DNA of 64,000 nucleotides. Source: Hyperoodon ampullatus (lineage: Eukaryota > Chordata > Mammalia > Artiodactyla > Ziphiidae). Shown piece by piece: positions 34,723 to 45,740 of the stretch. The notes under the pieces are model-generated. The model was not told where the DNA came from and did not search any database. It worked only from the letters and a program-made list of their open reading frames with translations. Within the stretch, counting starts at the first letter, position 1. Each line of letters begins with the position of its first letter. Both the position numbers and the translations under genes were made by a program. The stretch lies in NCBI GenBank assembly GCA_949752795.1, contig OX457056.1, forward strand, positions 94,820,942 to 94,884,941, in the 5' to 3' direction.

Positions 34723-35500
34723 TGTTTTCTAGATGCAGGAATAAAATAGGAGACTCCTGGATCAGAGACAGAGGCCTTTATTACTCATGGCACAGCAAGC
34801 AGCATAAGCATCATGTTTGCACTGGTTCTCCTTACCTACTCAATCCCCACAGGGGCAACGTGGAGGGGCCCAGATGAATGCTAAGCATGCAGAGGTTCAC
34901 GTAGCAGCCTAGAACACTGAACTTAGTTAATCCATCTCTTTTATAGCAAGCAATTAGTAAGCCTGCTCTTTGTCCCAGAAGGATGCATCACTTCATCCCC
35001 CAAGGTTGCTCACTGCAAACACAATGCTGAGAAATGGCCTGGATGAAGATTAATCAGGGCCTTGCATTCTTTGCATACCCACAACAAGAATGTACAGGGA
35101 GGGGCTTCCCTGGTGGTACAGTGGTAAGAATCTGCCTGCCAATGCAGGAGACACGGGTTTGAGCCCTGGTCCGGGAAGATCCCACATGCTGTGGAGCAAC
35201 TAAGCCCGTGCACCACAACTACTGAGCCTGCACTCTAGAGCCCCTGAGCCACAACTACTGAGCCCATGTGCCACAACCAATGAAGTCCGTGCACCTAGAG
35301 ACTGTGCTCCCAACAAGAGAAGCCACTGCAATGAGAAGACCACGCACCACAACAAAGAGTAGCCCCCGCTCACTGCTACCAGAGAAAAGCCTGCATGCAG
35401 CAACGAAGACCCAATGCAGCCAATAATAAAATAAATAAATTTTAAAAAAGAAGGAATGTACAGGGATACTCAGGGGTGTATGGCACATTGCCTCTCCCAA
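34723..35500 (-). repeat. 3' LTR of the ERV relic (with SINE)
   Basis: Left copy of the direct repeat. Minus-strand AGTAATAAAGGCCTC is the poly(A) region. The right boundary is uncertain, and a SINE occupies 35101-35453. Confidence 0.7.
35101..35453 (+). mobile_element. CHR-2-type SINE (long form) inside ERV LTR
   Basis: GAATGTACAGGGA is perfectly repeated before (35088-35100) and after (35454-35466) the element. Confidence 0.95.
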
Positions 35501-38163
35501 GGATATTCTATCCCTTGATCCTATACATTCTTGGCCGAAGTTGAGTATGCCACTCCATTGACCACCTGCTTAAAATGCCCAACAGGGGCTGGGACCAAAC
35601 CTGTTCAATGTGTCTCATATAGCATTAATTAAGGCTAATACCAGTAAGATTCCAAAAGCAGAAGGAAGAGGCTAACCAACTGTACTGATCTCAATTGTGC
35701 CTTCCAGGATCCCAGACATAGCCGACTATAGTTATCATGGGGAGCAGAGGGTATTATTTTAGACATGAAGGATGTGGTCTAAAGTCATTCTGTTACCCAT
35801 TATGACTCATGCAATTTAGATTGACTGGCTAATCTCTGGTGTCATTGCCAATGGGGCAATAGATGAGCAAAAAAGCAACCCTCATCCACAATGGAGAGTC
35901 CATGGCCATCTCTCCCCCACATACAAACAGATAGCCCAAAGGTCACAAGTCACTCCAGTTTGGGGTTTGTTAAACTTGATTTGGATCATCATCACATTGG
36001 TTTGGTTGAGAAACCTGGGCTATGTCACTGGGTAGTGATAGCCTTGAGAGTTGTACATGGCATAACCCAAAGCTGCTCAGCAGTCAGGAGAAGCATATGA
36101 ATTTGTATCGATCAGATTTTTAAAAGATTGTATTGGTGTGTGTGTTTGTACGTGTACAAGGCAGAGTCCATGCCTGCGAGCTTCCATCGATGGCATTAGG
36201 CGTAGCAAAATAAATGGTTCAAGAGTGGATGAGATTTTCTGTTTTCATAGCATGTGGACCGGGATGACAGACACAGCAGCAGGTCAGATTGCCAGCCACT
36301 GCAGTTTCTTGATTCAGGCAGACTGTATGATTTTTTGCAGGCTGCAATGTAGGCTCTTTGTAGGGGACAAAGAGAGCATTCATTGCTATTGGTTTGGGCC
36401 CCGCTCAAAAAATGCTGATTTGTGGGTTAGCTGATATAAAGGACCAAATAGAAAGCCCAAGTGGGCACATACTCTCTCCAGTTCCCCAAAAGTCCAGCAA
36501 GAAGCTAAACCTCAAAGGTTTGGTTGGAGGAAGATGGTAGGCGGAGCAGATATACAGCACTTTTTCCTGGGGTGCCAGAGAAATAGAGGGTTGTGAATCT
36601 GCCCATTTAAGTCCAAGAAACTTCACTTGGAAAGCCAGCCTCTGAATTTTGTTGGGGTTTATCAGCCACCCGCTAGTGTAGGTGTGATCGTCAGGGGCCT
36701 TGAGATGGAGGCTTCTGACTTGCCAACCAATAGGATGTCATCTATAGGGTGAAAACTTTGAAATCAGAGGGTAAAGGCACACCCACTAGTGACAAATGGC
36801 AGGGAGTTCATCTCACAAGCATACCTCTACTTTCTATACTTCCCTGATTGGGATAATCCCCTCTGATACTTACAGGATGGGAGTATAAGCCTATAGCACT
36901 TCAATTCCTACTATTTATTCAGATGTACAGGCAAAAGCAGCACATTGAATTAGTTCCACTCATATGGTCAAATTAGCTTCTCTTCCCCATTCAGAACCCT
37001 GTCCTAATCCCATCAATTAAACTTGAGCATCAGTGGACCAGGTAGGATGGTGACTTGGGTGCCTATATCCAAGGAAGCCATAGAAATTTGAGTCCCTCCC
37101 CTCCCTGAGGTTCCTAAGTATATTTGTACAGAGTGTGTATGGCCTTCAGTCCTCCTTTGGGACAAGGAGACCTTGACCCAAACATTTGGTTTCTTAGAGT
37201 AACAAGACTTTCCTGAGGTCAGAAAAAAGAAGGAGGGAGAGATTGCAGGGCGCAGAGGGAGAGAGCAGCTCCTTCCTTTGGACGAAGAATGTCTCCTGCC
37301 ATATCAGTAAGCAAATGATGTTGTGGCCATCAAGCCATCAGTGACTGCACCCTGAGGGCGTTTCAGGATGGACAAAAGCAGGATCCTGGCCCTGGATAGC
37401 TAAGGTTCATATCAAAGGAATGATTTCAGTGAGCCCAGACCCTTGCATCCTCCCATACCTAGAAAAGCACCAAATTCATTAACTTGAGAGGTCTGTTTTC
37501 TTTAATTAACAGTCATATTTTGATGTTCCAACTACCTGGTTTTTGTTGCAAAGAAAACCGGCCCCTCCCTTATGTACCTGGGCCCCTCCCTTACCTCTTT
37601 GGAGCAGTCCCTCAGAGCTATCTGGGAGGCTGTCATCCAGGCATAAGTCCTCAGTTTGGTCCACCAAATAAAACATAATTCCCAACTTTTAGGTTGTACC
37701 TTTTTTTTTTCAGTTAACATCCCCAATAAGCAAAGCTTTGCACTGACTTCTCATTTCAAGTGGCTGAACCAAAGTTCTATGTCCTTATTGCTGACACCAT
37801 TTATTCCAGCAGCCACAGTGTATTGCCTTTTGACTGGGGCTGTAGGGCTTGCTGCCCGTTGTCACGATGACATCTCTTTCCTGTCCCACCTGAGCAGGAG
37901 AACACCATTCCAACAGCTTGTTTCAATCCCACCTCTCATTGCTCAGCTTCTAAATAACCCCTATTTCCTCACCTTCACTCAACACTTGGGTGAGAGCATT
38001 CACTACAATCATTTCCTGCACAATCTTCTCCTGTCCCCTAACTTCATCCTTTCTCTTCAGAGAGCCATGTCTGTCAGCACCCATCCTTTTGTGGCCCAAA
38101 CTGGAGAACTGTGAGTGGTCTGAGACTTTGTTCGGCTCACAGCCTGGCATGTAGCCTGCCACA

Positions 38164-38590
38164 TGTTCATGAGCACCAGAAGAGGACAAGAGACTCCTGC
38201 GTCAGGGACAAAGCTCTTTATCACTGCACAGCAGGCAGTGTGAGTTTTACACCAGTTCCTTCTGTCCCCATATCCCACAGGCGGCATTCAGGCAGACCTA
38301 GATGTATGCTGCACATGCAGCGTTTATATCCCAACTGAGGAATTGGAATTTAGGAAAACTCAGTCTCAAATAAGGGGCTTCAAGCAAACCTGCACAACCT
38401 TTGCCCTGGAAGGGGATGTTATCTTTCTTATATTGGACGGAAAACAAAGCTGCCTTGTTCTCTGGGGTGACATTGTCTCTACCTCCCAAAGCTTTACAAG
38501 CATCCTTGAAAAGATTGTTCAGAACAAAAACTGTCCCTGCCTCAGCAAAAAAAACATGCAGAAATGAGAGCTCTCTGTAGAGTTATCTCC
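38164..38590 (-). repeat. 5' LTR of the ERV relic
   Basis: Right copy of the direct repeat, starting TGTTCATGAG on the plus strand. Minus-strand AGTGATAAAGAGC corresponds to the poly(A) region of the partner LTR. The right limit is approximate. Confidence 0.7.
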
Positions 38591-38604
38591 AACACCTATA
38601 ATGT

Positions 38605-38735
38605 TATCTTTTTTTAATTCTGGTAAGATGTACATGAAATGTACCATTTTAACAATTTTTAAGTGTACAGTTCAGTGGCATTAAATACATTCACAATGTT
38701 GTAGTACTATCACCACTATCCATTTCCAGAACTGT
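38605..38735 (-). mobile_element. L1 3' fragment, antisense
   Basis: ACCATTTTAACAATTTTTAAG, then CATTCACAATGTTGTAGTAC; about 130 bp of old L1 3' end. Confidence 0.8.
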
Positions 38736-40002
38736 AATATTATTTTTAATGCACCGCTGGTTTTGCATTTAATTTGAATTTTTTATCTGTGCTCATAGGT
38801 GGAACTGGCCCATAGTCATCTTTTGTGTGAAAGCAGTGTTGTCTAGCTTTGATGTCATAGTCATCCTTGCTTCCCAGCACATTATTGACCAGGGGATTTC
38901 TGCAGAAACTAATGCCTGTGTCCGGTGATGTGTTATGTAAGTGAATATTAAAACACCTGCATTTGAGTAAATATCAACATTTTTTGCACTTCATGTGTTT
39001 ATTTGAAACTTCGTACATGTCATACTAAGGCATTTTAATATTTTGTTAGAGTGTGATAGACATTATAACAGGCACCTTCGTGCAGGGGAACAGAACACCT
39101 ATTACAACTATACCGTGTTTCACTGCACTTTCCCTGGAAGAGCAGACTACACTTTCTGGCGGCACTTTTTTTCTTATTCCTGTGGGTATTATTTCCTCTA
39201 GAATATGTTCTTTTATTTTACCTGATAGTCGACAAGGTGAATCTTTGCAGGGGGCTCTTTTAGAAACTCCACAAGAAGGACCAGGTGTTGGACTACCATT
39301 ACATTCACCAGAATGGTCAGTTACCCATTCTCTAGCTAGTGCTAACAAAAATTGCTTGTAAGTCATTTTATTCTGTGCATTAAGGCTACAATAAATTTTA
39401 AACGCATTGAATAAACTGCAATTACTCAAATATAAACCCACTTTGTTATACCATTTCCGAGTTTTCCAGAGGATACTGAAGTTTTCCAGATATTGATAGG
39501 ATCAAGCAACTCCTTCCATATATTTATTATACTCTAATATACAAGTGGGCTTAGTTATCTGATGGCCAGTCCTCCTGTCTTCCTTTCCTGTAGATGCTAT
39601 GGAGGTGTCATGAATAGTTGTCACCATGTGGACTAGCCTCTTGTCTTTCCACATGAAAAGAATCACTTCTCCCTTCCGTAAAAATGTCATTTCTCCCCTC
39701 TGTAGATTTTTAGATTTCTCCTTTAATTGGTTTGGTAGACCACTATTCTCTCTTATAATCCCACAAACTCTGGTTTTATTTTTCAACAACATTTCAGATG
39801 TGGACACACTGTTGAAATAATTGTTTTGGTAACTATGGTGCCATGAACCAAGATAAGGTTGTAGGACTGATAATATTGCTTCTTGCCGTTTCTTTCCTTC
39901 ACCCGTGTAAATCTCAAGGTTGCATATATATCCAGTTTCACTTTCGCTAACCATCCTGGCCAAAGCTCCATATTTTGTAAGTTTTCCAGGATTATAGGAT
40001 TT

Positions 40003-40167
40003 TTAAAAAAAATATTTATTTGTTTATTTATTTGGCTGCGCCGGGTCTTAGTTGCAGCATGCAGGACCTTTGCTGGGGCATGCGGAATCTAGTTCCCTGA
40101 TCAGGGATTGAATCCGGGCCCTCTGCGCTGTAGCGTGGAGTCCACTGGACCACCACTGAAGTCCCTG
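40003..40167 (-). mobile_element. CHR-1-like SINE inside transposase pseudogene
   Basis: Antisense copy (TTGGCTGCGCCGGGTCTTAG start, GACCACCACTGAAGTCCC end) that splits the TYNPGK segment of the transposase. GATTATAGGA on the left and GAGGTTATAGG on the right may be the target duplication. Confidence 0.85.
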
Positions 40168-40601
40168 AGGTTATAGGTTTTGAATCTGAGTTGTCCTCTC
40201 CACTTTATTATTGCCTCATCAAGTGATAGCTCTTATTTGGGTATATAGATCAATTGAAATTTTGGTAGAAAATAATCCAAAAGAGGTTTAACTTTTGAAA
40301 TTCTGTCCACAGGAAGTGGAGTTTCCGAGCTATCGTTAAAGTGAAGAAATTGTTTGAACCTTCTTCTCGTCATAATCTTTGGAAAGGTAAGTGTTTCAAG
40401 TAAGGGATCAGTTGACCAATATTTTTCCAATGTGACTTTCTTATTTTTTCCATCAAAATTATTAATCCAAGAAACTTCTTCATGTCACTGTTGGCTACAT
40501 CAGTCCATTTTAAAGCCTTATCATACTTTTTATATGATTCTTCATTCTGTTGGCGATACAAGTTTGTTTGAGAAGCTACCAACTCAAAAAAAGTCGTTAC
40601 C

Positions 40602-40932
40602 GGGACTTCCCTGGTGGCGCAGTGGTTAAGAATCCACCTGCCAATGCAGGGGACACGGGTTCGAGCCCTGCTCCGGGAAGATCCCACCTGAAGTGGAGCA
40701 ACTAAGCCTGTGCACCACAACTACTGAGCCTGCGCTCTACAGCCCTCGAGCGACAACAACTGAGCCCGTGAGCCGTAACTACTGAGGCCCAGGCGCCTAG
40801 AGCCTGTGCTCTGCAACAAGAGAAGCCACCGCAATGAGAAGCCCGTGCAGCACAACTAACGGTAGCCCCCGCTCACTGCAACTAGAGGAAGCCTGCACGC
40901 AGCAATGAAGACCCAACGAAGCCAAAAAAAAA
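40602..40932 (+). mobile_element. CHR-2-type SINE (long form) inside transposase pseudogene
   Basis: AAAAAAAGTCGTTACC is duplicated on both sides. Complete copy with GAAGCC and poly(A) tail. Confidence 0.95.
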
Positions 40933-41266
40933 AAGTCGTTACCCAAAATTAATTCTGTTATTTCACTAACACTTTGCGGGTTATTACATTCAGTAGTTAC
41001 ACCTGACACACCTGTAAAGTCTTCTAATTTTCGTGAAATGTTGTCTTCAATCCATTCTTCTGTAGAAGCAAAGGAGCATTCTCCAGCACCATGAGTTTCA
41101 TTTTCACTTTCTGTATCAGAATCAATCACTAACGTTTTTTGTCTTTCTGTTGGTCTAATATTCACATCGTCTGAAGAACTATCATCTTCTGAGACATTTG
41201 TATATATGTCACTCAGACAATCAGAGAAACTATCTACATAAAATTCACTCAAAAATTCTTCACTCA

Positions 41267-41500
41267 GGGCTTCCCTGGTGGCGCAGTGGTTGCGAGTCCG
41301 CCTGCCGATGCAGGGGACGCAGGTTCGTGCCCCGGTCTGGGAAGATCCCACATGCCGCGGAGTGGCTGGGCCCGTGAGCCATGGCCGCTGAGCCTGCCTG
41401 TCCGGAGCTTGTGCTCCACAACGGGAGAGGCCACAGCAGTGAGAAGCCCGCGTACCGCAAAAAAAAAAAAAAGAAAAAAAAAAAAAAGAAAAAAAAAAAT
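41267..41500 (+). mobile_element. CHR-2-type SINE (short form) inside transposase pseudogene
   Basis: ATTCTTCACTCA is duplicated at 41255-41266 and ~41499-41510. The A-rich tail has scattered Gs and a length of about 40 nt. Confidence 0.95.
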
Positions 41501-41699
41501 TCTTCACTCAAAATTTCACGGTGTCATTTTTGAAAATTTTATGGTAATAAACTTGCATTTATAATACACACAAGGTTGGAACAAAAACCTAACGGAGCAA
41601 AATATGAATGATAACGACAATCATAAGTTGTATAATGAACTCTTGATCAATTTTAAGCTCTAACAGCTTCGCAAGGTGATGTTAATTAATCACTCTATA

Positions 41700-41788
41700 A
41701 AATACGTATTGATATGTCTCTGGTCAATAACGTTCGGGTAACAAAAGACGTATTAATACGTCTCTGGCCAATAATGTCCTGCAATGGG
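41700..41788. repeat. piggyBac terminal and subterminal repeats with palindrome
   Basis: Two copies of a TCTCTGG(T/C)CAATAA(C/T)GT unit (41717 and 41761) lie in the same orientation, the outer one being the terminal repeat itself. Between them, AGACGTATTAATACGTCT (41746-41763) is a perfect 18-bp palindrome, with a related AATACGTATTGATATGTC at ~41701. Confidence 0.85.
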
Positions 41789-41929
41789 TAGTGAAATTTC
41801 TCTTTCCCATGCCCTGGAACCCTTTGCATTGCATGGGAATTGTTGACTCCTTGAAAGTTTGTTAGAGCTGACTCATGAAATTACCTGGGTAGGTGTCTTT
41901 TTTAGAAGAAAACGTTTGACCACCTTTTT

Positions 41930-42990
41930 GATTTCTCCTACAATATTCATCTATTCTGATTTTCTTCCTCTTCTCAAGTCACTTTTGGAAATTCAGTTTT
42001 TCTGGAAAATCTATTTCATCTAGATTTTTTAAAATCCATACCTTAATTGTTTCTCTTGTGAAACACTTATTTTTTGTGTCTCTTCACTGACTGACCTTTT
42101 CCTAAGAATCAACATTTTATTTTGCTGATCAAATCTACTGTTTGTTTTTATTTCATTACTTCTGCTTTCATTTCCTCTTTTCTGCTTTCTTTGCCTTTAT
42201 GTGTTTTCATTCTTGAGTTATATACTTAGTTTACTTTTAATCTTTCTCAAATTTCCTCTAAGAACCTTGGGCTGTACCCCCAAAGGTATTTTGTCATTGC
42301 TTTCTAAATAGATTCCTATTTCAGTTCTGGATTATTCATTAACTGGGGTCACTATATAATTCACCATCCAAACTGGGATACTTTCGTGAGTGAAATATGC
42401 ATATTATGTCCAGATAATAAGTGTAAGCTGGGACTGTTTTGGGTGAACCAGAAAGGTTCTGGTGAACCACCCTATTTTTAACATGAGTTATTTAAAAGGA
42501 AGTTTAAAATTTTCACATAGGACATAGGATCTTCTTCAACTTTCTAATGTACTGAATTTTAATCACAGAATGTGGTCTGCAAGGATTTTTTTTTTTAATT
42601 TATTGAGCTTTTGGGGGTGTGTGGGGCTAAGACTTGGTAAAGTTTTGTGACTGTGCCACATGGTGCTGTACGGAATGTGCATGTTTTCTGTTGGATACAC
42701 ATTTCTTGACATCTTTTAGATCAAGCTTGTTAATTTTCTGTGTAGTTATCTTTGTTTATGTGATGTGTCAATTTCTAAGAAAAGTTAAAAGCTTTCCCAC
42801 TATGACAGCAGATTTTTAACCTTTCCTTTTATTTACGTTTTTGGCTTAAATAATTCAATATTTCTATTGTTAGATACGTAAATTTTCAACACTGTTTTTT
42901 GTTCACTTGTACCTTTTAGCATTTGATACTTTTTACCTTAAAATCTCTTTTATCAAATATTAATATTGCTGCTTATGCTTTCTACTCTTT
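41930..42990 (-). mobile_element. Old L1 ORF2-derived sequence, antisense
   Basis: Same order of themes as the younger copy at 62.7-64 kb, ending GATTTTTAACCTTTCC and ATATTAATATTGCTGC. Heavily decayed. Confidence 0.6.
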
Positions 42991-43873
42991 TTTGAACAGC
43001 TTTATTGAGATATACTTTATATATCTCCATAAAATGCACCCATTTAAATTCTATGATTTTATGATTTTTAGTACATTCACAGCGTTGTACAACCATTACC
43101 ACAACCAATTTTAGAATATTTTTATCATCCTAAAAAGAAACCTCATTCCTATTAAGAGTCACTCTCCATTCTCCCCGCTCCCCCTCCCCCCAGCCATGAA
43201 TCTCCTACTGTCTCTATAGATTTGCCTGTCTGGACATTTGATATAAATGGAATCATTTGGTATATGGTCTTTTGTGCCTAGCTTCTTCCATTTAGCATAA
43301 CGTTTTCAAGGTTCATCCGTGTGGTAGCATGTATCAGTATTTCACTCCTTTTTTATTGCCAAATATTCCACTGTATGGATAATACCACCTTTTGTTTAAT
43401 CCATTCATGAGTCGATGGACATTTTGATTATTTCCACTTTTGGCCATTATAAGTAATGCTACCATAAACATTCATGTACATGGTTTGTGCCACATATCTT
43501 TCATTTCTCTTAGGTGTGTACCTAGGAGTGGAATTTCTGGGTCATATGGTAGGTACCTCCATATTTAACATATTTCGGAACTGCCAACTATTTCCCAAAG
43601 TGGCTGCACCATTTCACATTACTACCAGTAGTGTGTGAGGGTTGAATGTTTCTACATCCTCACCAACAGTTGTTATTATCTATCTTTTTAATTATTGCTA
43701 TCCTAGTGGGTGTAAAGTGGTATTTCATTGTGGCTTTGATTTGCATTTCCCTGTTGGTTAATGGTGTTGAGCATCTTTTAATTTGCTTATTGCCTGTTTG
43801 TATACCTTTACTAGAGAAATGTCTATTGAGATCCTTTGCCCATTTAAAAATTAGGATATTTCTTTCTTTCTTT

Positions 43874-44078
43874 CTTTTTTTTTTTTGCGGTACGCGGGCC
43901 TCTCACTGTTGTGGCCTTTCTCGTTGCAGAACACAGGCTCCGGACGTGCAGGCTCAGCGGCCATGGCTCACGGGCCCAGCCGCTCTGCGGCATGTGGGAT
44001 CTTCCCGGACTGGGGCACGAACCCGAGTCCCCTGCATCGGCAGGCGGACTCTCAACCACTGCGCCACCAGGGAAGCCC
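43874..44078 (-). mobile_element. CHR-2-type SINE (short form)
   Basis: Antisense copy inside the L1. GGATATTTCT occurs on both flanks. Confidence 0.94.
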
Positions 44079-44170
44079 GGATATTTCTCTTTTAACCTAT
44101 TGAGTTGTACAAGTTCTTTTTATATTTTGTATACAAGTCCCTTATCAGATACATATATGATTTGCAAATA

Positions 44171-44774
44171 CAGGTATCCCCGATTTTCAAAAGTTTGCTT
44201 TATGCCGCTTCATTGTATTAGTACCTGTTTTTGCTAACTGAAAGAAATCCAAAGAGGATTTTCTCTTTTACAGAAAAAGTCAAAAAGCAAAAATAGTGGT
44301 CAGTGTTTTACAGCAAGCTGTTATAGAAAAGATGTGCATCCCAAGCAGTGAGAGTGGCACTGCCAAGCTATTTCCCCAGAAACTACACTTAGCATCTCAG
44401 CATCAAGTTGCCATAGTTTGAACTGTGTCTGTATCTGTGCCTTATCTTTTTAAAATTGTGTTATTATTTTTTTATTGAAGTATGGTTGATTTACAATGTT
44501 GTGTTGATTACTGCTGTACAGCAAAGTGATTCAGTTATACATATATATACAATCTTTTAAAATATTCTTTTCCATTATGTTTTGTCATAGAATATTGAAT
44601 ATAATTCTCTGTGCTATACAGGAGAACCTTACTGTTTATGTGCTTTACCTTGATTTATTTTGTGCATCTGTTAGCAAGCTGTGTCCTAAGGTAATTGCTT
44701 CTTTGCTTTACACCGCTTTGGATTATGAAAGTCTTCATAAGAATGCTCTGCTTTCAGATAGCAGGGGAAACCTG
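44171..44774. mobile_element. Tc1/mariner-type non-autonomous transposon
   Basis: Inverted ends CAGGTATCCCCG and, at the right, CAGGGGAAACCTG, flanked by TA on both sides (44169-44170 and 44775-44776). No transposase. It is inserted in L1 and carries an L1 fragment. Without the fragment it is about 415 bp. Confidence 0.85.
44449..44639 (-). mobile_element. L1 3' fragment nested in the Tc1/mariner element
   Basis: L1 3'UTR (GAAGTATGGTTGATTTACAA, then ACAGCAAAGTGATTCA). GTGCCTTATCTT at 44437-44448 and GTGCTTTACCTT at 44640-44651 are its target duplication. Confidence 0.9.
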
Positions 44775-44813
44775 TATATTTTCCCACCCTGTGGGTCATA
44801 TTTTCACTCTCTT

Positions 44814-45087
44814 TTTTTTTTAGTTAATTTATTTATTTTTGGCTGCATCGGGTCTTCATTGCTGTGCACTGGCTTTTCTCTAGTTGTGGTGAGCCAGGGC
44901 CACTCCTCGTTGCGGAGCACAGGCTCCAGGCGCGCAGGCCTCAGCAGTTGCAGCACACAGGCTCAGTAGCTGTGGCGCACGGGCCAGGCTGCTCCGCGGT
45001 ATGTGGGATCCTCCCAGGCCAGGGCTCGAACCCGCGTCCCCTGCATTGGCAGGCGGACTCCTAACCACTGCACCACCAGGGAAATCC
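44814..45087 (-). mobile_element. CHR-2-type SINE
   Basis: Antisense, slightly shortened body. CACTCTCTT at 44805-44813 and 45088-45096 is the duplication. Confidence 0.94.
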
Positions 45088-45443
45088 CACTCTCTTGATG
45101 ATATTATTTGCAGCACAAAAGTTTTGAATTTTGATGTAGTCTTGTTTTATTTATTTTTTCTTTAGTTGCTTGTGCTTTTGGTGTTGTAGCTAAGAAACCA
45201 TTGTCTAAGCCAAGGATGTGAAGATTTACTCCTATATTTTGTTTGAAGAGTTTTATAGTTTTAGCTTTTACTTTTAGGTCTATGATCTATTTTGAATTAA
45301 TTTTTGTATATGGTGTGAGATGGTGTTTCATTCTTTTGCATATTAATATCCAGTTGTCTCCATGTGCTTTCTTTTTGTTAGTATTTGCCTAGTATACTTT
45401 GCTGTTACTTTATTTTTAGACACCATTATAACTTTGTAATTTA

Positions 45444-45576
45444 TTTTTTAAAATTTATTTTATTGAAATATAGTTGATTTACAATGTTTTAATTTCTACT
45501 GTATGGCAAACTGATTCAGTTATACATGTATATACATTCTTTTTCATATTCTTTTCTATTATGGTCTATCACAGTA
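45444..45576 (-). mobile_element. L1 3' end, 130-bp truncated copy
   Basis: Very short L1 insertion with a perfect 16-bp duplication, ATAACTTTGTAATTTA, at 45428-45443 and 45577-45592. A clean retrotransposition footprint. Confidence 0.93.
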
Positions 45577-45599
45577 ATAACTTTGTAATTTAGATGTAA

Positions 45600-45740
45600 G
45601 ATATGTAACATGCAACAATTACCCCCATTTTACAGACCTGAAGAAACATCTGAAATTAAGTGAATTATCCAAAAACCCATGCACAGAACACAAAGCCAGT
45701 ACTATGGATAGGGTAGGTGTTATTCTGAGTGTCACCCCAT
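45600..45740 (-). mobile_element. MIR SINE fragment, antisense
   Basis: CCCCATTTTACAGACCTGAAG and downstream text follow the MIR core. Confidence 0.7.

Larger units (their letters stand above)
34723..38590 (-). mobile_element. Endogenous retrovirus relic, antisense, with two LTRs
   Basis: Two direct repeats, at 34723 onward and 38164 onward, align over ~350-400 bp at moderate identity (shared AGACTCCTG, GCACAGCA, CCCACAGG landmarks). Read on the minus strand, both carry an (A)ATAAAG polyadenylation motif followed by an R/U5-like segment. Between them the minus strand has decayed pol: a protease-like stretch near 37031-37079 (LDIGTQVTILPG, with the usual DTG altered to DIG) and, downstream, a reverse-transcriptase-like IDDILLVG at 36723-36748 and VKFLGLKWA near 36598-36630. 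The order protease then RT fits the minus orientation. The RT phrasing suggests a class III (ERVL-like) origin, tentatively. All frames are broken. No intact gag or env was found. Confidence 0.75.
39035..41527 (-). pseudogene. piggyBac transposase pseudogene
   Basis: Transposase (DDE_Tnp_1_7 family) read right to left. It has a possible start at 41527 and an acidic N-terminal region (SEDDSSSDDVN, 41200-41150). It has a domain core with WSTDPLLETLTFPKIMTRRR near 40420-40360 and a first catalytic Asp in LDEAII near 40215. Then come YNPGKLTKYG (split by a SINE), TRVCGIIRENSGLP near 39755 and STGKEDRRTG near 39570. The C-terminal Cys-rich ribbon (ETRYSCNRCSVPL) reads in a different frame and stops at 39035-39037. 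Damage: the second catalytic Asp is Asn in NNYFNS, the third has become Ala followed by an in-frame stop (EGVA then TGA, near 39502), and there are frameshifts and three SINE insertions. It cannot make an active enzyme. Confidence 0.85.
38873..41788 (-). mobile_element. piggyBac-family DNA transposon, near full length, decayed
   Basis: The minus strand carries a piggyBac-type transposase relic in pieces. The left terminus at 38873 (CCCAGCACATTATTGACCAG) and the right terminus at 41764-41788 (reverse complement CCCATTGCAGGACATTATTG, continuing GCCAG) form a terminal inverted repeat beginning CCC, typical of the family. One end has a 5-bp gap relative to the other. The expected TTAA duplication is no longer recognisable (TAGT on the right, GCTT on the left). 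Removing three SINEs leaves about 2.2 kb, the usual size of an autonomous piggyBac. Confidence 0.85.
42995..45370 (-). mobile_element. Old L1 3' region, antisense, with nested insertions
   Basis: The L1 starts at the 3' end (GAACAGCTTTATTGAGATA) and is interrupted in turn by a SINE (43874-44078), a DNA transposon (44171-44774, itself holding an L1 fragment) and another SINE (44814-45087). It resumes at CACTCTCTTGATGATA and runs to about 45370. Joining the pieces gives continuous L1 text. Confidence 0.88.

Noticed and set aside
37656..38114. 152-codon plus-strand frame
   Set aside because: It lies antisense within the ERV relic. Composition and content show no protein family.
40797..41507. 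236-codon minus-strand frame as a possible gene
   Set aside because: It is a fusion by chance of SINE sequence on both ends with the acidic N-terminal part of the piggyBac transposase relic.
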